From: an uncultured Planctomycetaceae bacterium
Lineage (GTDB): Bacteria > Planctomycetota > Planctomycetia > Pirellulales > Pirellulaceae
Reading direction: 5' to 3'
Length of the DNA: 64,000 nucleotides
NCBI GenBank assembly: GCA_937862885.1
Contig: CALMEE010000083.1
Span: forward strand, 1 to 64,000
Under the pieces are notes generated by a model. That model was given only the letters and a program-made list of their open reading frames with translations. It had not been told where the DNA came from and made no database searches. Positions within the stretch are counted from its first letter, which is position 1, and every line of letters begins with the position of its first letter. This document shows positions 20,423 through 33,776 of the stretch, one piece after another. The translations under genes were made by a program, and so were the position numbers.

Positions 20423-23400
20423 ATGATGGTTGTGCTCGTGCGCGCGATTCAATCTGTCTCTTCGACAAACACAATGCCTCACATACGATATGGTCTGGTT
20501 CCGCGAATCATCTCGGTTGTCTTAACTGCCGTCGGATTGTTGACCGTCACGTGCGATTTCGGTTTTGTCTCGGAGACTATCTCCGACAATAACGTTCGGT
20601 TTGAGCGAGACATTCGGCCAATCCTCTCCGAAAACTGCTTTGCCTGTCACGGCTTTGACCAGGAATCTCGCGAAGCCGACTTGAGATTGGACATTGCCGA
20701 AGATGGACTGTCGCGTGTAGTCGTGGCTGGCAAGCCGGAGCAGAGCCTCCTATTTCAGCGGATTGTTGCTGCTGATCGTTACACGCGAATGCCTCCTCCT
20801 GGGTCACATCGGGAACTGAAACCGGAGCAAATCGAGCTGATCCGCCGCTGGATTGTTGAAGGAGGAGAATTTGGTGCGCACTGGTCACTTATCCCGCCAC
20901 GCCGCCCTGCCCTACCCCGACTTCCGGCTGAGCTGGTTCCGGAAAGCGGCAACGAAATCGATCTGTTCATCCGAGAACCGCTGCTGAAACTCGGAATTGC
21001 ACCGGCGGCCGAGGCGGATCGGTTTACGCTGATTCGGCGAGCTTACCTCGACTTGCTTGGTTTACCGCCCAGTGCTGATGAGATCCTGCAGTTTGTAAAC
21101 GATCCCGATCCGCAAGCGTACGAGAATCTGATTAAGCGTATTCTGGACAGCCCGCATTTCGGTGAACGGATGGCCCTTGATTGGTTGGATGCCGCGCGTT
21201 ATGCCGACACAAACGGCTATTCGATCGATGGCGGTCGCCATATCTGGTTGTGGCGCGATTGGGTGATTCAGGCCTTCAATGATAACCTCCCCTACGATCA
21301 ATTTCTGCGCGAACAATTGGCGGGAGATTTGCTGCCCGATCCTAGCGTATCCCAGTTGGTCGCGACAGGATTCCAGCGCAATGCGATGGTGACTCATGAA
21401 GGCGGCACGATTCCGGAAGAGAACTTGGCGAATTATAACGCCGATCGGCTCAAGACTTTCGGTGAAGCTATGTTGGGGCTAACTTTGGCTTGTGCTCAAT
21501 GCCACGATCACAAGTACGATCCGATCACGCAAGAGGAATACTATCAGTTGACGGCTTATTTCAATACACTCGACGATCGAGGGCTCGACGGTGATGGTGG
21601 CGTAAATCCTGTGCCGAGCATCCACGCGCCGACGGTGCTAAAAACAGACGAGTTGCCGCAAATTCAAGCTCGAATAAACGAACTCGAGTCAAAGCTCGCG
21701 ACCATTGACGAACTATTGTTGTTTCGCTGGGAAGAACTCCAGCAAAAACGACTTGAGCTGCGCGGGCGTGATTTCCAGCTATACCCAGTTGAAGTACTGA
21801 ATGTGACTACGCCCAACATGGGAAGCGGTTTCGACATTGAGGGACAAAAAGGTGTACGAATTTCGGCTGGAGCGTGGATGTCGGCTTTTGACATGGCACT
21901 GAAATTGCCAGAAGTTACCGAACCAATACAAGGCATTCGCGTAACTTTTTATCCGGTCGACGGAATGGCGAATAACGGTTGGGGACACGGCACTCGCAAG
22001 CAAACGGTGGTCGCGGGTGAGCATGAATCCGAGATCGCTAAAGGAACGTTTATCTTGACGGGGTTCTCCGTGACCGCTGATCAAACTCGTTCCGATCAAG
22101 TAAACCTTCATCAATTGGCGCGCATCAAAACGGTAACGGCCAGTTGTTGGGATGATGCTTTTCCGCCTAGAGCGACCCTCGATCCACGAAATCCTACTGG
22201 CTGGTCACCTGAATTAATTACGGAAGGCCCCGTCCATTTTACGATAACCCTGGACGAGCCTATCAATGTTGCGCAGACACCCTATTTGGTTTTGCAACTC
22301 AACTTTGGTTTCGGCCAGTCAATGCTACCAGCCAAGTTTGACCTCGAAGTATTTACCGGAAATGATGTGGACACGGATTTGCCCAGACACATCGAGCAAC
22401 TACTTTCAAATCCGGCTGAAACGAGAAGTGGCGACGAACGCCAGTTGCTTTGGCAATACTGTGCCGCAGATTCGATGGAACTTTGGCACGCTCGCATCGA
22501 GTTAGAGAACTTGCGCGAACGTCAACGAGTGTTGACCGAGGCTTTCCCCACGATGGTGATGCGGGAGAACGAAAAACCACGGCAGACTTTTGTCTTCAAT
22601 CGAGGCGACTATTCTCAGCCGTTGCATCAAGTATCGGTTGGAGTACCTTCATCGCTACCTGCGTTACCGGCGGACAGTGCGGCGAATCGGTTAGGCTTGG
22701 CGGATTGGGTGACCATGGATTCGAACCCATTGACCGCTCGCGTTGCCGTAAATCGTTTTTGGTTGTTGCTGTTTGGTCGCGGAATCGTGTCCACCCCAGC
22801 CGATTTCGGCTCCCAAGGGTCCTGGCCAAGCCACCCGGAGCTACTTGATTGGTTGGCTGTTGAGTTTCGCGAGTCTGGCTGGGACGTGAAGCGGTTAATG
22901 TATTTGCTGACGACCAGTGCCACCTATCGTCAAAGTTCGGCTAGCGACGCGGTGGATCTCGAACAGGATGCTCAAAACGAAAGGCTTGCGCGCGGGGCTC
23001 GTTTTCGCCTCCCCGCTGAATTGATTCGCGATGCCGCGCTCAAGACCAGCGGCTTGTTAGTCGCTCGATTGGGGGGGCCTAGTGTCAATCCTTACACGCC
23101 CGGTGATCCATGGCGGGAAGTCAGTCATTACGGTAGCACACCTGCGACGGCACAAATTTTTGTGCAAGATCATGGTGAAAAGCTCTATCGCCGGTCGCTT
23201 TACACTTATTGGAAACGCACTGCGCCACCGACAAATATGACCATTTTTGATGCTCCCAATCGCGAGGTTTGTGTCATTGGTCGGCCGGCAACTACGACAC
23301 CGCTGCAAGCGTTGGTACTGCTCAATGATGTGCAGTTTGTCGAAGCGACTCGGGCCTTTGCTGAACGCATCATCAAGCGAGATGGCAATGACCACACACG

Positions 23401-23641
23401 ATTAGCCTGGGCATGCTTGGAGTGTCTTGGCCGTCCGGCCAGCGAACGAGAGTTGATCATTTTGCACGCCGCGCTGACAAGAGAACGTGACCGATATCAA
23501 CGGAATCCCGAGTCAGCCGAACTCTACTTGAGCAACGGAGAATCACCACGCGACGCATCGATCGAGGTTGGTGAGCACGCTGCTTGGGCAATGATTGCAT
23601 CACTGTTATTCAATCATAGCGAGTTCATCACTCGACACTGA
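20423..23641 (+). CDS. PSCyt1-DUF1549-DUF1553 planctomycete surface protein
   Basis: This 1072-residue protein starts at ATG 20423, or at ATG 20474, which is followed directly by a signal helix (IISVVLTAVGLLTV). The order is planctomycete cytochrome-like PSCyt1 with the heme motif CFACHG (near 20638), DUF1549 with CAQCHDHKYDP (near 21490), a central beta-rich region, and DUF1553 (NPLTARVAVNRFWLLLFGRG, near 22725). It ends with the conserved LLFNHSEFITRH. The CxxCH suggests covalent heme, which would need transport and maturation in the periplasm. It is paired with a DUF1501 gene 67 bp downstream. Unlike the first copy in this window, it has no LamG insertion. Confidence 0.95.
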   Translation: MMVVLVRAIQSVSSTNTMPHIRYGLVPRIISVVLTAVGLLTVTCDFGFVSETISDNNVRFERDIRPILSENCFACHGFDQESREADLRLDIAEDGLSRVVVAGKPEQSLLFQRIVAADRYTRMPPPGSHRELKPEQIELIRRWIVEGGEFGAHWSLIPPRRPALPRLPAELVPESGNEIDLFIREPLLKLGIAPAAEADRFTLIRRAYLDLLGLPPSADEILQFVNDPDPQAYENLIKRILDSPHFGERMALDWLDAARYADTNGYSIDGGRHIWLWRDWVIQAFNDNLPYDQFLREQLAGDLLPDPSVSQLVATGFQRNAMVTHEGGTIPEENLANYNADRLKTFGEAMLGLTLACAQCHDHKYDPITQEEYYQLTAYFNTLDDRGLDGDGGVNPVPSIHAPTVLKTDELPQIQARINELESKLATIDELLLFRWEELQQKRLELRGRDFQLYPVEVLNVTTPNMGSGFDIEGQKGVRISAGAWMSAFDMALKLPEVTEPIQGIRVTFYPVDGMANNGWGHGTRKQTVVAGEHESEIAKGTFILTGFSVTADQTRSDQVNLHQLARIKTVTASCWDDAFPPRATLDPRNPTGWSPELITEGPVHFTITLDEPINVAQTPYLVLQLNFGFGQSMLPAKFDLEVFTGNDVDTDLPRHIEQLLSNPAETRSGDERQLLWQYCAADSMELWHARIELENLRERQRVLTEAFPTMVMRENEKPRQTFVFNRGDYSQPLHQVSVGVPSSLPALPADSAANRLGLADWVTMDSNPLTARVAVNRFWLLLFGRGIVSTPADFGSQGSWPSHPELLDWLAVEFRESGWDVKRLMYLLTTSATYRQSSASDAVDLEQDAQNERLARGARFRLPAELIRDAALKTSGLLVARLGGPSVNPYTPGDPWREVSHYGSTPATAQIFVQDHGEKLYRRSLYTYWKRTAPPTNMTIFDAPNREVCVIGRPATTTPLQALVLLNDVQFVEATRAFAERIIKRDGNDHTRLAWACLECLGRPASERELIILHAALTRERDRYQRNPESAELYLSNGESPRDASIEVGEHAAWAMIASLLFNHSEFITRH

Positions 23642-23708
23642 CTAATTTTCAACGGTCGCGCGAAACCACTTATCTTGTAATTTTTTTTGGCTACTTGAAT
23701 CAACCAAC

Positions 23709-25202
23709 ATGAACCCTCTGATCAAGCAAATACATCGTCGGGCATTCTTGATGAATCCGTTGCACAGTTTCGGGGCAATGGCATTAGGGACGCTGTTGGC
23801 CAAAACGGGATTCGCAGCTGACAGAGCCTTTGGCACGGCAACCGACGAGCGCTCGACGCCTCAATTACAGCCGCGGTTCGGTGGGCTGGCTGAGCTTCCT
23901 CATTTCTCACCTCGCGCCAAACGAGTCGTTTGCCTTTTTCAATCAGGAGGTTTATCTCATGTCGATTTATTCGATGATAAACCGAGTCTGCATCAGCGCG
24001 CCGGCGAAAACTTGCCGGACTCGGTTCGTGGAGGACAACGACTGACGGGCATGACGGCTGGCCAAGCCGAGTTTCCGGTCGTTCCTGCTTTGTGGCCCGG
24101 TAAACAGTGTGGACAGCAGGGAATCTGGATCAGCAATTTATTACCGCATTTGCAGTCGGTGGCTGATGAACTGTGTATGATCAAATCCGTTCACTCGGAG
24201 GCCATCAATCACGACCCCGCCATCACGTTGTTCAATACTGGCAACCAACAGCCGGGTTACGCCAGCATGGGAGCTTGGTTGAGCTACGGGCTCGGCAGCG
24301 AAAACGAGGACTTGCCAGCGTTCATTGCCATGGTCTCCCAAGGTCGAGGTAAGAACCCAGGACAACCTATTTTTTCGCGCCTATGGGGGAGCGGTTTTTT
24401 GCCTTCGTCTCATCAGGGTGTAGGTTTGCGTCCGGGCGTTAATGCTGTTCCATTTCTCCAGGATCCACAAGGCACCAGTCGTGAACAGAGGCGGCAGTTG
24501 CTGGACGACTTGAACAAGCTCAATTCAGATTTTGCTGAGCGAAACGGTGATCCGGAAACGTTGGCTCGGATCGACGCCTACGAAATGGCCTATCGCATGC
24601 AAGTGTCCGTGCCTGAACTTACCGATCTGCGAGATGAGCCTCCAGAAGCGTTGGCGGCATACGGTCCTGATGTACACCGACCCGGTAGTTATGCCGCCAA
24701 TTGTTTTCTTGCGCGGCGACTGTTGGAGCGCGGCGTGCGGTTTGTGCAACTATTCCATCGCGGCTGGGACCAACACATTGCGATTCAGCGTCAGCTACCC
24801 ATGCAGTGCCAGGATATCGATCAGCCCTCGGCTGCTTTGATTCGTGATTTAAAGACTCGCGGACTGTTGGATGATACACTCGTCTTGTTCTTTACGGAGT
24901 TTGGGCGGACTGTTTATGGTCAAGGTAGACTGAATGACCCTGGCTTGGGCAGAGACCATCACGGTCGTTGCTTCACGGTGTGGATGGCCGGTGGCGGAGT
25001 TAAGCCGGGTTTCGAATTCGGCGCAACGGATGAGTTCGGTTACAACATCGTCGAAAACCCCATTCACTTACGCGATTTGCATGCCACGGTCTTGCACTGT
25101 TTGGGAATCGACCACGCCCGCTTCTCCTATCCATTCCGCGGGCTGAATGTTAGGTTAACTGGCGTTGAAGAAGCGCACGTCATTCAGGATGTGTTGAGTT
25201 GA
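23709..25202 (+). CDS. DUF1501 family exported protein
   Basis: This 497-residue protein begins with a twin-arginine-like signal (HRRAFLMNPLHSFGAMALG). The DUF1501 signatures are RAKRVVCLFQSGGLSHVDLFD, HEAINHDPAITLF-type central histidines (HSEAINHDPA), and FFTEFGRTVYGQGR then GRDHHGRCFTVWMAGGG. The fold is that of alkaline phosphatase and sulfatases, with unknown substrate. It follows the PSCyt1-DUF1549-DUF1553 gene and should be cotranscribed. It shares about the same architecture as the DUF1501 protein at the left end of the window but differs in sequence, so the two pairs are old paralogues. Confidence 0.93.
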   Translation: MNPLIKQIHRRAFLMNPLHSFGAMALGTLLAKTGFAADRAFGTATDERSTPQLQPRFGGLAELPHFSPRAKRVVCLFQSGGLSHVDLFDDKPSLHQRAGENLPDSVRGGQRLTGMTAGQAEFPVVPALWPGKQCGQQGIWISNLLPHLQSVADELCMIKSVHSEAINHDPAITLFNTGNQQPGYASMGAWLSYGLGSENEDLPAFIAMVSQGRGKNPGQPIFSRLWGSGFLPSSHQGVGLRPGVNAVPFLQDPQGTSREQRRQLLDDLNKLNSDFAERNGDPETLARIDAYEMAYRMQVSVPELTDLRDEPPEALAAYGPDVHRPGSYAANCFLARRLLERGVRFVQLFHRGWDQHIAIQRQLPMQCQDIDQPSAALIRDLKTRGLLDDTLVLFFTEFGRTVYGQGRLNDPGLGRDHHGRCFTVWMAGGGVKPGFEFGATDEFGYNIVENPIHLRDLHATVLHCLGIDHARFSYPFRGLNVRLTGVEEAHVIQDVLS

Positions 25203-25203
25203 G

Positions 25204-25383
25204 TTGGCCAAGCAAGATACTAACCCTACGCCCAACATTGAACATGCACGAGTCATGCGCGCGTTGATCTCTTGCATGAATGTTTTCACAACTGCTGAGC
25301 AGCTTGCTTTTTTTGTGGAAGATCATTCTGCATCGCAGGCCGTGGCAAGTCGAGGATTAGTCTCGGCAGGCAAACTCCGTTAA
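25204..25383 (+). CDS. Possible 59-residue small protein
   Basis: A frame starting at TTG two bases after the DUF1501 stop runs 60 codons to TAA. It reads like coding sequence (TTAEQLAFFVEDHSASQAVA) and begins AKQDTNPTPNIEHARV. No Shine-Dalgarno is visible and no family is recognised. It could also be untranslated spacer before bioA. Confidence 0.22.
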   Translation: MAKQDTNPTPNIEHARVMRALISCMNVFTTAEQLAFFVEDHSASQAVASRGLVSAGKLR

Positions 25384-25430
25384 GTACAAGCCTTACAACA
25401 GCATGAAATCCATCCGATGAGGGTGTTTGG

Positions 25431-29333
<3,903 letters not shown>

Positions 29334-29341
29334 TTATTGGT

Positions 29342-29695
29342 TTAACGCACGTTCAATTGAATGTCGGTTACGCCTGGAATACGCTGTTTCAGCGCGCTGA
29401 TCAATTCCGATTTGATCATGGTTAAGTGCTGTTTTACGGAAGCGTTCTGTAAATAGACTTGAAGCTTGCCTTTGCGAATCGAACCCAAACGGGTGTTTTT
29501 CGCTATCTTTTCACCAACCACCTCGAACCAAGCCTGCTCGATCTGTTCGTTTTGTTTCGTCGCAGCAAACCCACTGCTGGCAATCAGTGCATTGATGAGT
29601 TGACCCGCGGTTTTAGGACGACGTTGAAAACGCTGGTTTCTGATGATTTCAGCTGCTCGGTATTCGAACTCCAATTCCGGTTTGGTCTTACGCAT
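29342..29695 (-). CDS. dciA: DciA (DUF721) replicative helicase loader
   Basis: This 117-residue protein matches DUF721, now named DciA, which loads the DnaB helicase in bacteria lacking DnaC/DnaI. It has an N-terminal basic helix region and the compact KH-like core: AWFEVVGEKIAKNTRLGSI, then GKLQVYLQNASVKQHLTMIK. It sits between dnaN and gyrB, where recF would often be found; recF is absent. The gap to dnaN is 44 bp, so one transcript with dnaN is likely. Confidence 0.85.
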   Translation of the reverse strand: MRKTKPELEFEYRAAEIIRNQRFQRRPKTAGQLINALIASSGFAATKQNEQIEQAWFEVVGEKIAKNTRLGSIRKGKLQVYLQNASVKQHLTMIKSELISALKQRIPGVTDIQLNVR

Positions 29696-29739
29696 CTATT
29701 CACTCAAGCAGGATGCAAAATTCATAAACGATTTCTATC

Positions 29740-30852
29740 TCAGTCGCGTGACAATGGCATAATCACGTAACCATAACTGTCATCGGTTTGGCAATATGCG
29801 GCCGATTCCTCATCTTCGACGTCGAAAGTAAACGATCTTTCTGGCTGCAATACTTTTAAGAAATCAGCAAAATAGCGATGATCCAAAGAAACCGTCATCT
29901 CCGCCTTGTCGTATGCAATAGGCATTTCGACTCTTGATTTACCAATTTCTGCCGTTCGGCTTGATAGAACCAAGGTTCCATCATTAAACGTCAAGTTAAT
30001 GCCTCGACTTTCATCGCTCGCTACGATTGCAGCTTGTCGAATGGCGGAATACATCGGACCTACTTGCAAATCGATTTTGATAGAATCGGTACGATTTGGC
30101 AAAACGTCACGCCATTTCGGAAAACGACCTTCCAACAATCGACTAAACAAATAACCATGAGAAAAACTCAAGACCAAGTCATTTGTTCGAGGAGACAACT
30201 TAACGCTACCATCATCACCTGCCAAAATCCGTTCAATCATTTGCATCGAACGCGTTGGCACAATCACGTCTGAATTTCCGGTATTAGGTTTTCCGACGAC
30301 TTGAATCGGACCATCCATCTTGGCCAATCTCCGGCCATCTGTGCCCACTGCTGTTACAGTATCCTCCGCAAACTCCAACAATATTCCACCCAACGCAAAT
30401 CGTCCGCTATCTGTGTCCGTAGCAAATAATGTTCGGTGGATGAGTTCCTTAAAGACTTTGGAGTCAATTTCAAAATAGTCCTTTTCATCAAACTTGATAG
30501 TTTCCGGAAACTCATCTGGATTTTGGCTGTCCAGTTCAAATCGAACGTGATTTCCAGTAATAACCACTTGTCGATCAGCTGATTCCAAAGTCATGAATTC
30601 GTCGTTAGATTCCTTCAAAATCATGCCCATTCGAGATACGGAAACAACCACTCGACCTGGGTTGAAGATCTCAACATTTGCAACATTCAAACGGACACCG
30701 AGGTCCATGTCTGTGGCCATGATTTCTAAACCATCGTCATTCGCGCACAGCAAGACATTTTGCAATATCGTTTTCGGACTCCGTTGCGGGGCAACAGCTG
30801 CTGCAATCTGATAGACACTTAAGAGGCTTTCTCTCGCAAATTTGATTTTCAC
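29740..30852 (-). CDS. dnaN: DNA polymerase III beta clamp
   Basis: This 370-residue sliding clamp encircles DNA and keeps the replicase bound. Three repeated clamp domains are visible. Landmarks are MKIKFARESLLSVYQIAAAV, LLCANDDGLEIMATDMDLG, GILLEFAEDTVTAVGTDGRRLAK in the middle, and a C-terminal YVIMPLSRD, the usual M-P-x-R-like clamp ending that forms part of the partner-binding pocket. Length is standard. It lies on the same strand as dnaA, 278 bp downstream of it. Confidence 0.96.
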   Translation of the reverse strand: MKIKFARESLLSVYQIAAAVAPQRSPKTILQNVLLCANDDGLEIMATDMDLGVRLNVANVEIFNPGRVVVSVSRMGMILKESNDEFMTLESADRQVVITGNHVRFELDSQNPDEFPETIKFDEKDYFEIDSKVFKELIHRTLFATDTDSGRFALGGILLEFAEDTVTAVGTDGRRLAKMDGPIQVVGKPNTGNSDVIVPTRSMQMIERILAGDDGSVKLSPRTNDLVLSFSHGYLFSRLLEGRFPKWRDVLPNRTDSIKIDLQVGPMYSAIRQAAIVASDESRGINLTFNDGTLVLSSRTAEIGKSRVEMPIAYDKAEMTVSLDHRYFADFLKVLQPERSFTFDVEDEESAAYCQTDDSYGYVIMPLSRD

Positions 30853-31130
30853 GTTTTATCCTTTGGTTTCTGAATCCGTTTGGCTTGTTGCCCTGTTTCT
30901 ATATATTAAATTTTTTCTTTTACAGTATTTATTAGCACTAGCAAAACACTGACCGAAACTGTTTCTGATCTGCCTTAAACCATTCACTGAACACGATTTA
31001 AGTCATTAACATTTCTGGTGAAAACATGTTGGTAAAATGTACGTAGAAAGTAGAGTTTCTATCGAAATTGTTATTAATTTGGATGACCAACAATCGATGG
31101 TTTACATCAAGTGAATTTATTGACCGCCAT
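30853..31130. other. AT-rich dnaA-dnaN spacer, candidate origin region
   Basis: This 278-bp spacer contains a strongly AT-rich run near 30898-30935 (ATATATTAAATTTTTTCTTT), which could act as an unwinding element. No copy of the DnaA-box consensus TTATNCACA was found on either strand. It is the most likely place for oriC by gene context, but the sequence does not prove it. Confidence 0.35.
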
Positions 31131-32189
31131 TTACACTTTTATACACACGTTTTCCTCAGGGCAGACATCCTGAATATGGTTGATAGTTAATCGACCCATC
31201 AACTCTTTGACTTGCTCAGCAAACTTGATGTCATCCATTTTCTTGGAAACTTGTTGTATGGCATGGCGAACAGTTGAATGATCGCGTTTGCCAAAGTAAT
31301 CACCGATCCGTTGAAAACTCAAGCCCAGCAGATGTCGGCTCAAGTACATGGCAATTGAACGAGCATCGACAACGGCTTGGCGACGAGTTTTTCCGCGAAT
31401 TTCCGCCAGTTGAAGATGATATGCGTTGCATACAAGCTTGACAATTTCGTCGATTCTTAATGGTGACGTTGACGGTGGATAAAGTTCGTTTACGTATTGG
31501 TCATCCATCACTTTGTTTGCGTGCTCTTGTTTGAAATCACAAAGTCGTTGATAGATGGCAAGTGCCGTAGGTCGAGTTCGGTCAACGAAAAGTTCTACTC
31601 CAGCATCTGTCGATGTCAGACCAAGTTTTGCAATCAATGCTTCTGTAATTGTGCGTCTTACCAACCTCGTAGGAGTCGTTAAAGGCAAGACCAAACCAGA
31701 CGAGAGTCTCGATGCTAATTGCGAGGAAAACTGAAATTCGGATTGAGGACTGCCTACCGAGGTGACGATCAAAAATTTGTCATTTCGAGAAAAAAAATCG
31801 ATTAACTTGATCAGTTCTGAACAGGTCTGTTCACTGTTTTTTAGCAGTTCGATCCCATCAATTATCAGGACTTTGTGACGATTGATGCGATGCCGAAAAT
31901 CATCGATGGATCCTGTCTTGATTGCGGTGACATATCGCCTGCGGAACTCGGTTGCTGAAGTCATCAATAATGAGTCGGCAGGGAGTTGAAAATTTGTCAG
32001 GACTCGGTTCGCGATTGTTTCAGCTAGAACAGTTTTTCCCGAGTCATTTGGACCGTAGAGGACAAGCGGAAAGAAATGTCGATTCAGATCGGATAACTTC
32101 GCAAACAATCCGGACAAAAGCACACTACTTCGATCAAAGCAATAAAAGTCAAGTGGCAAGTCGGGTGTTTTAGCGGCTGTATTTGCCAA
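31131..32189 (-). CDS. dnaA: Short, divergent chromosomal replication initiator DnaA
   Basis: The protein has 352 residues from a TTG at 32189, against 440-520 in most bacteria. Domain III is an AAA+ ATPase with Walker A GPNDSGKT (46-53) and a Walker B IIDGIELL (109-116), in which the second acidic residue of the usual DnaA DD pair is Gly. Domain IV carries the DnaA signature GKRDHSTVRHA (300-310). Domains I and II, which bind DnaB and other partners, are missing or reduced to at most 35 residues. The frame stays open upstream to 32294 but holds no ATG or GTG, only ATT/ATC, so the exact start is open. Context (dnaN, dciA, gyrB) supports the assignment. Confidence 0.88.
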   Translation of the reverse strand: MANTAAKTPDLPLDFYCFDRSSVLLSGLFAKLSDLNRHFFPLVLYGPNDSGKTVLAETIANRVLTNFQLPADSLLMTSATEFRRRYVTAIKTGSIDDFRHRINRHKVLIIDGIELLKNSEQTCSELIKLIDFFSRNDKFLIVTSVGSPQSEFQFSSQLASRLSSGLVLPLTTPTRLVRRTITEALIAKLGLTSTDAGVELFVDRTRPTALAIYQRLCDFKQEHANKVMDDQYVNELYPPSTSPLRIDEIVKLVCNAYHLQLAEIRGKTRRQAVVDARSIAMYLSRHLLGLSFQRIGDYFGKRDHSTVRHAIQQVSKKMDDIKFAEQVKELMGRLTINHIQDVCPEENVCIKV

Positions 32190-32597
32190 TTGCGCACGAT
32201 GATCGGGCCAACGTTGTTTGTTGGAAATCCGTTTGATTGGCGCGTAAATAATCGATGATTGGCTAATGAGGATGATTCGAGTGAAGCAAACAAGTTAACA
32301 ACGTAAACCAAGTTGAAAAGTGACGTCGATCAACGTGGCAATTCATTAGGAAATTGTAGCAAAAAAGCCGTTTTTTAGGGAGTATAGTGGCTGGTTCGCG
32401 AAAAAGTCGAGTATCACGGGAAAGCGGTGGTTTTCTCGACAGCGGCTTTGACACCGTGACGGCAACAAGCCCGCCAACATCCTCCGAGTTTCGTGCTTTG
32501 TCGAAGCTAGAATCCAGACAACGATCCCCGTTTGTCAGGCATTGTCCATGGGTGATCATTGGCCCCAAGAGTCGCGTACTGATGCGAGGCACGGAAA
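32190..32597. other. Intergenic region upstream of dnaA
   Basis: This 408-bp stretch lies between the cysteine desulfurase stop and dnaA. The dnaA frame extends into its first 105 bases. I found no DnaA box or intrinsic terminator, and no other gene. Confidence 0.45.
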
Positions 32598-33776
32598 TTA
32601 GATGGCCTTTTTGCCGAGCAAACGAACAACGACAGCAATGATTTTTTGCACTGCCTCTCGAACCAGCGATTCATCTTGCAAGAAGTTGAAACTGAATCGA
32701 ACCGAGCTGTCGATTTCGGCTTTGGAACGACCCATGGCTTTGAGTACCAGCGAAGGTTCGCTGCTACCACTCGTGCAAGCGGAACCTGTTGAACAGCGGA
32801 TACCAACCATATCAGCCGCCATAACGACAGCTTGCCGATTACATCCCAAGAAGGCAATGTTGCTTGTGTGGGGCGCGCGCGGGGAATTTTGGCCCATGAT
32901 GCGAATGGAATCTCCAAAATACGCGAGAAGTTGTTCTTCAAATCGATTTCTGATTCGAGTCAGATGTTCTGTTCGAGTTTCTAGTTCTTCAATTGCCAAT
33001 TCGATCGATCTGGCAAAGCCACTCGACAAGGCCACGTCTTCTGTACCTGGCCGAGCACCCAATTGTTGTGATCCTCCGAACAGGATCGGTTCGATTTCAG
33101 TGCCGTGGGCGATCACCAATCCGCCGATGCCCCGTGGACCATGCACCTTGTGGGCAGTGACCGTCAAAGCCGTTATTGAATTATCGCTGAAATGAACCGG
33201 GACTTTCCCGACTGCTTGGACGGCATCGGTATGAAAAAGAGTTTCGGAATCAGCACACAGTTGGGCGATTGTGGGAATTGGTTGGCAAACGCCCGTTTCG
33301 TGGTTCACGCTTGTGACGGAGACTAGGGCTGCTGGCTCAGCCAGCAACTCCTCTAAATGTTGCAAAGAAGCGACGCCATCGTGCTCGACATGAAGATAGT
33401 CAATCCGCCACCCCTCCCTGGCCAAGCTCGCCGCCGTTTCAGCAATACTCGGATGTTCAATTGCTGAAATGATTATGCGTCTTGCGGTTCGCGATGTTCG
33501 TTGCCGAGCGGTTGCCAAGCCGCGCAAAGCGAGGTTGTTGGATTCCGTACCCCCACTCGTAAAAATCAAGCGACAGGAATGCATTCCTGACGTTACTGCT
33601 CCTAGTTGTTGTAAGATACTCTCGCGCATCCGCTGCAACTCTCGTAATGCAATTTGTCCATCTTGATGAGCGCTAGCTGGATTAGCAAATCGGCGTTGCA
33701 ACGCAGTGTTGATCGTTTGTAATACGCGATCGTCCAAGGGAGTTGTTGCATTATTGTCTAAATAGATCGAATTCAT
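32598..33776 (-). CDS. Cysteine desulfurase (NifS/IscS-like)
   Basis: The protein has 392 residues from the ATG at 33776; a TTG seven codons earlier is less likely. It is a class V aminotransferase-fold PLP enzyme that takes sulfur from cysteine for Fe-S cluster or thio-cofactor synthesis. Key signatures are the start SIYLDNNATTPLD, IFTSGGTESNNLAL, the PLP lysine in TVTAHKVHGPRG, and the persulfide cysteine in the loop RCSTGSACTSGSSEPS. The C-terminal RFSFNF region is typical. No isc or suf partner gene is adjacent, so IscS, NifS and a dedicated thiolation role cannot be told apart. Confidence 0.92.
   Translation of the reverse strand: MNSIYLDNNATTPLDDRVLQTINTALQRRFANPASAHQDGQIALRELQRMRESILQQLGAVTSGMHSCRLIFTSGGTESNNLALRGLATARQRTSRTARRIIISAIEHPSIAETAASLAREGWRIDYLHVEHDGVASLQHLEELLAEPAALVSVTSVNHETGVCQPIPTIAQLCADSETLFHTDAVQAVGKVPVHFSDNSITALTVTAHKVHGPRGIGGLVIAHGTEIEPILFGGSQQLGARPGTEDVALSSGFARSIELAIEELETRTEHLTRIRNRFEEQLLAYFGDSIRIMGQNSPRAPHTSNIAFLGCNRQAVVMAADMVGIRCSTGSACTSGSSEPSLVLKAMGRSKAEIDSSVRFSFNFLQDESLVREAVQKIIAVVVRLLGKKAI

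Noticed and set aside
22710-22740. tRNA T-arm-like sequence (ATGGGTTCGAATCCAT on the minus strand)
   Set aside because: It lies inside the PSCyt1-DUF1549-DUF1553 gene and codes for TMDSNPLTA; no acceptor or anticodon arms surround it.
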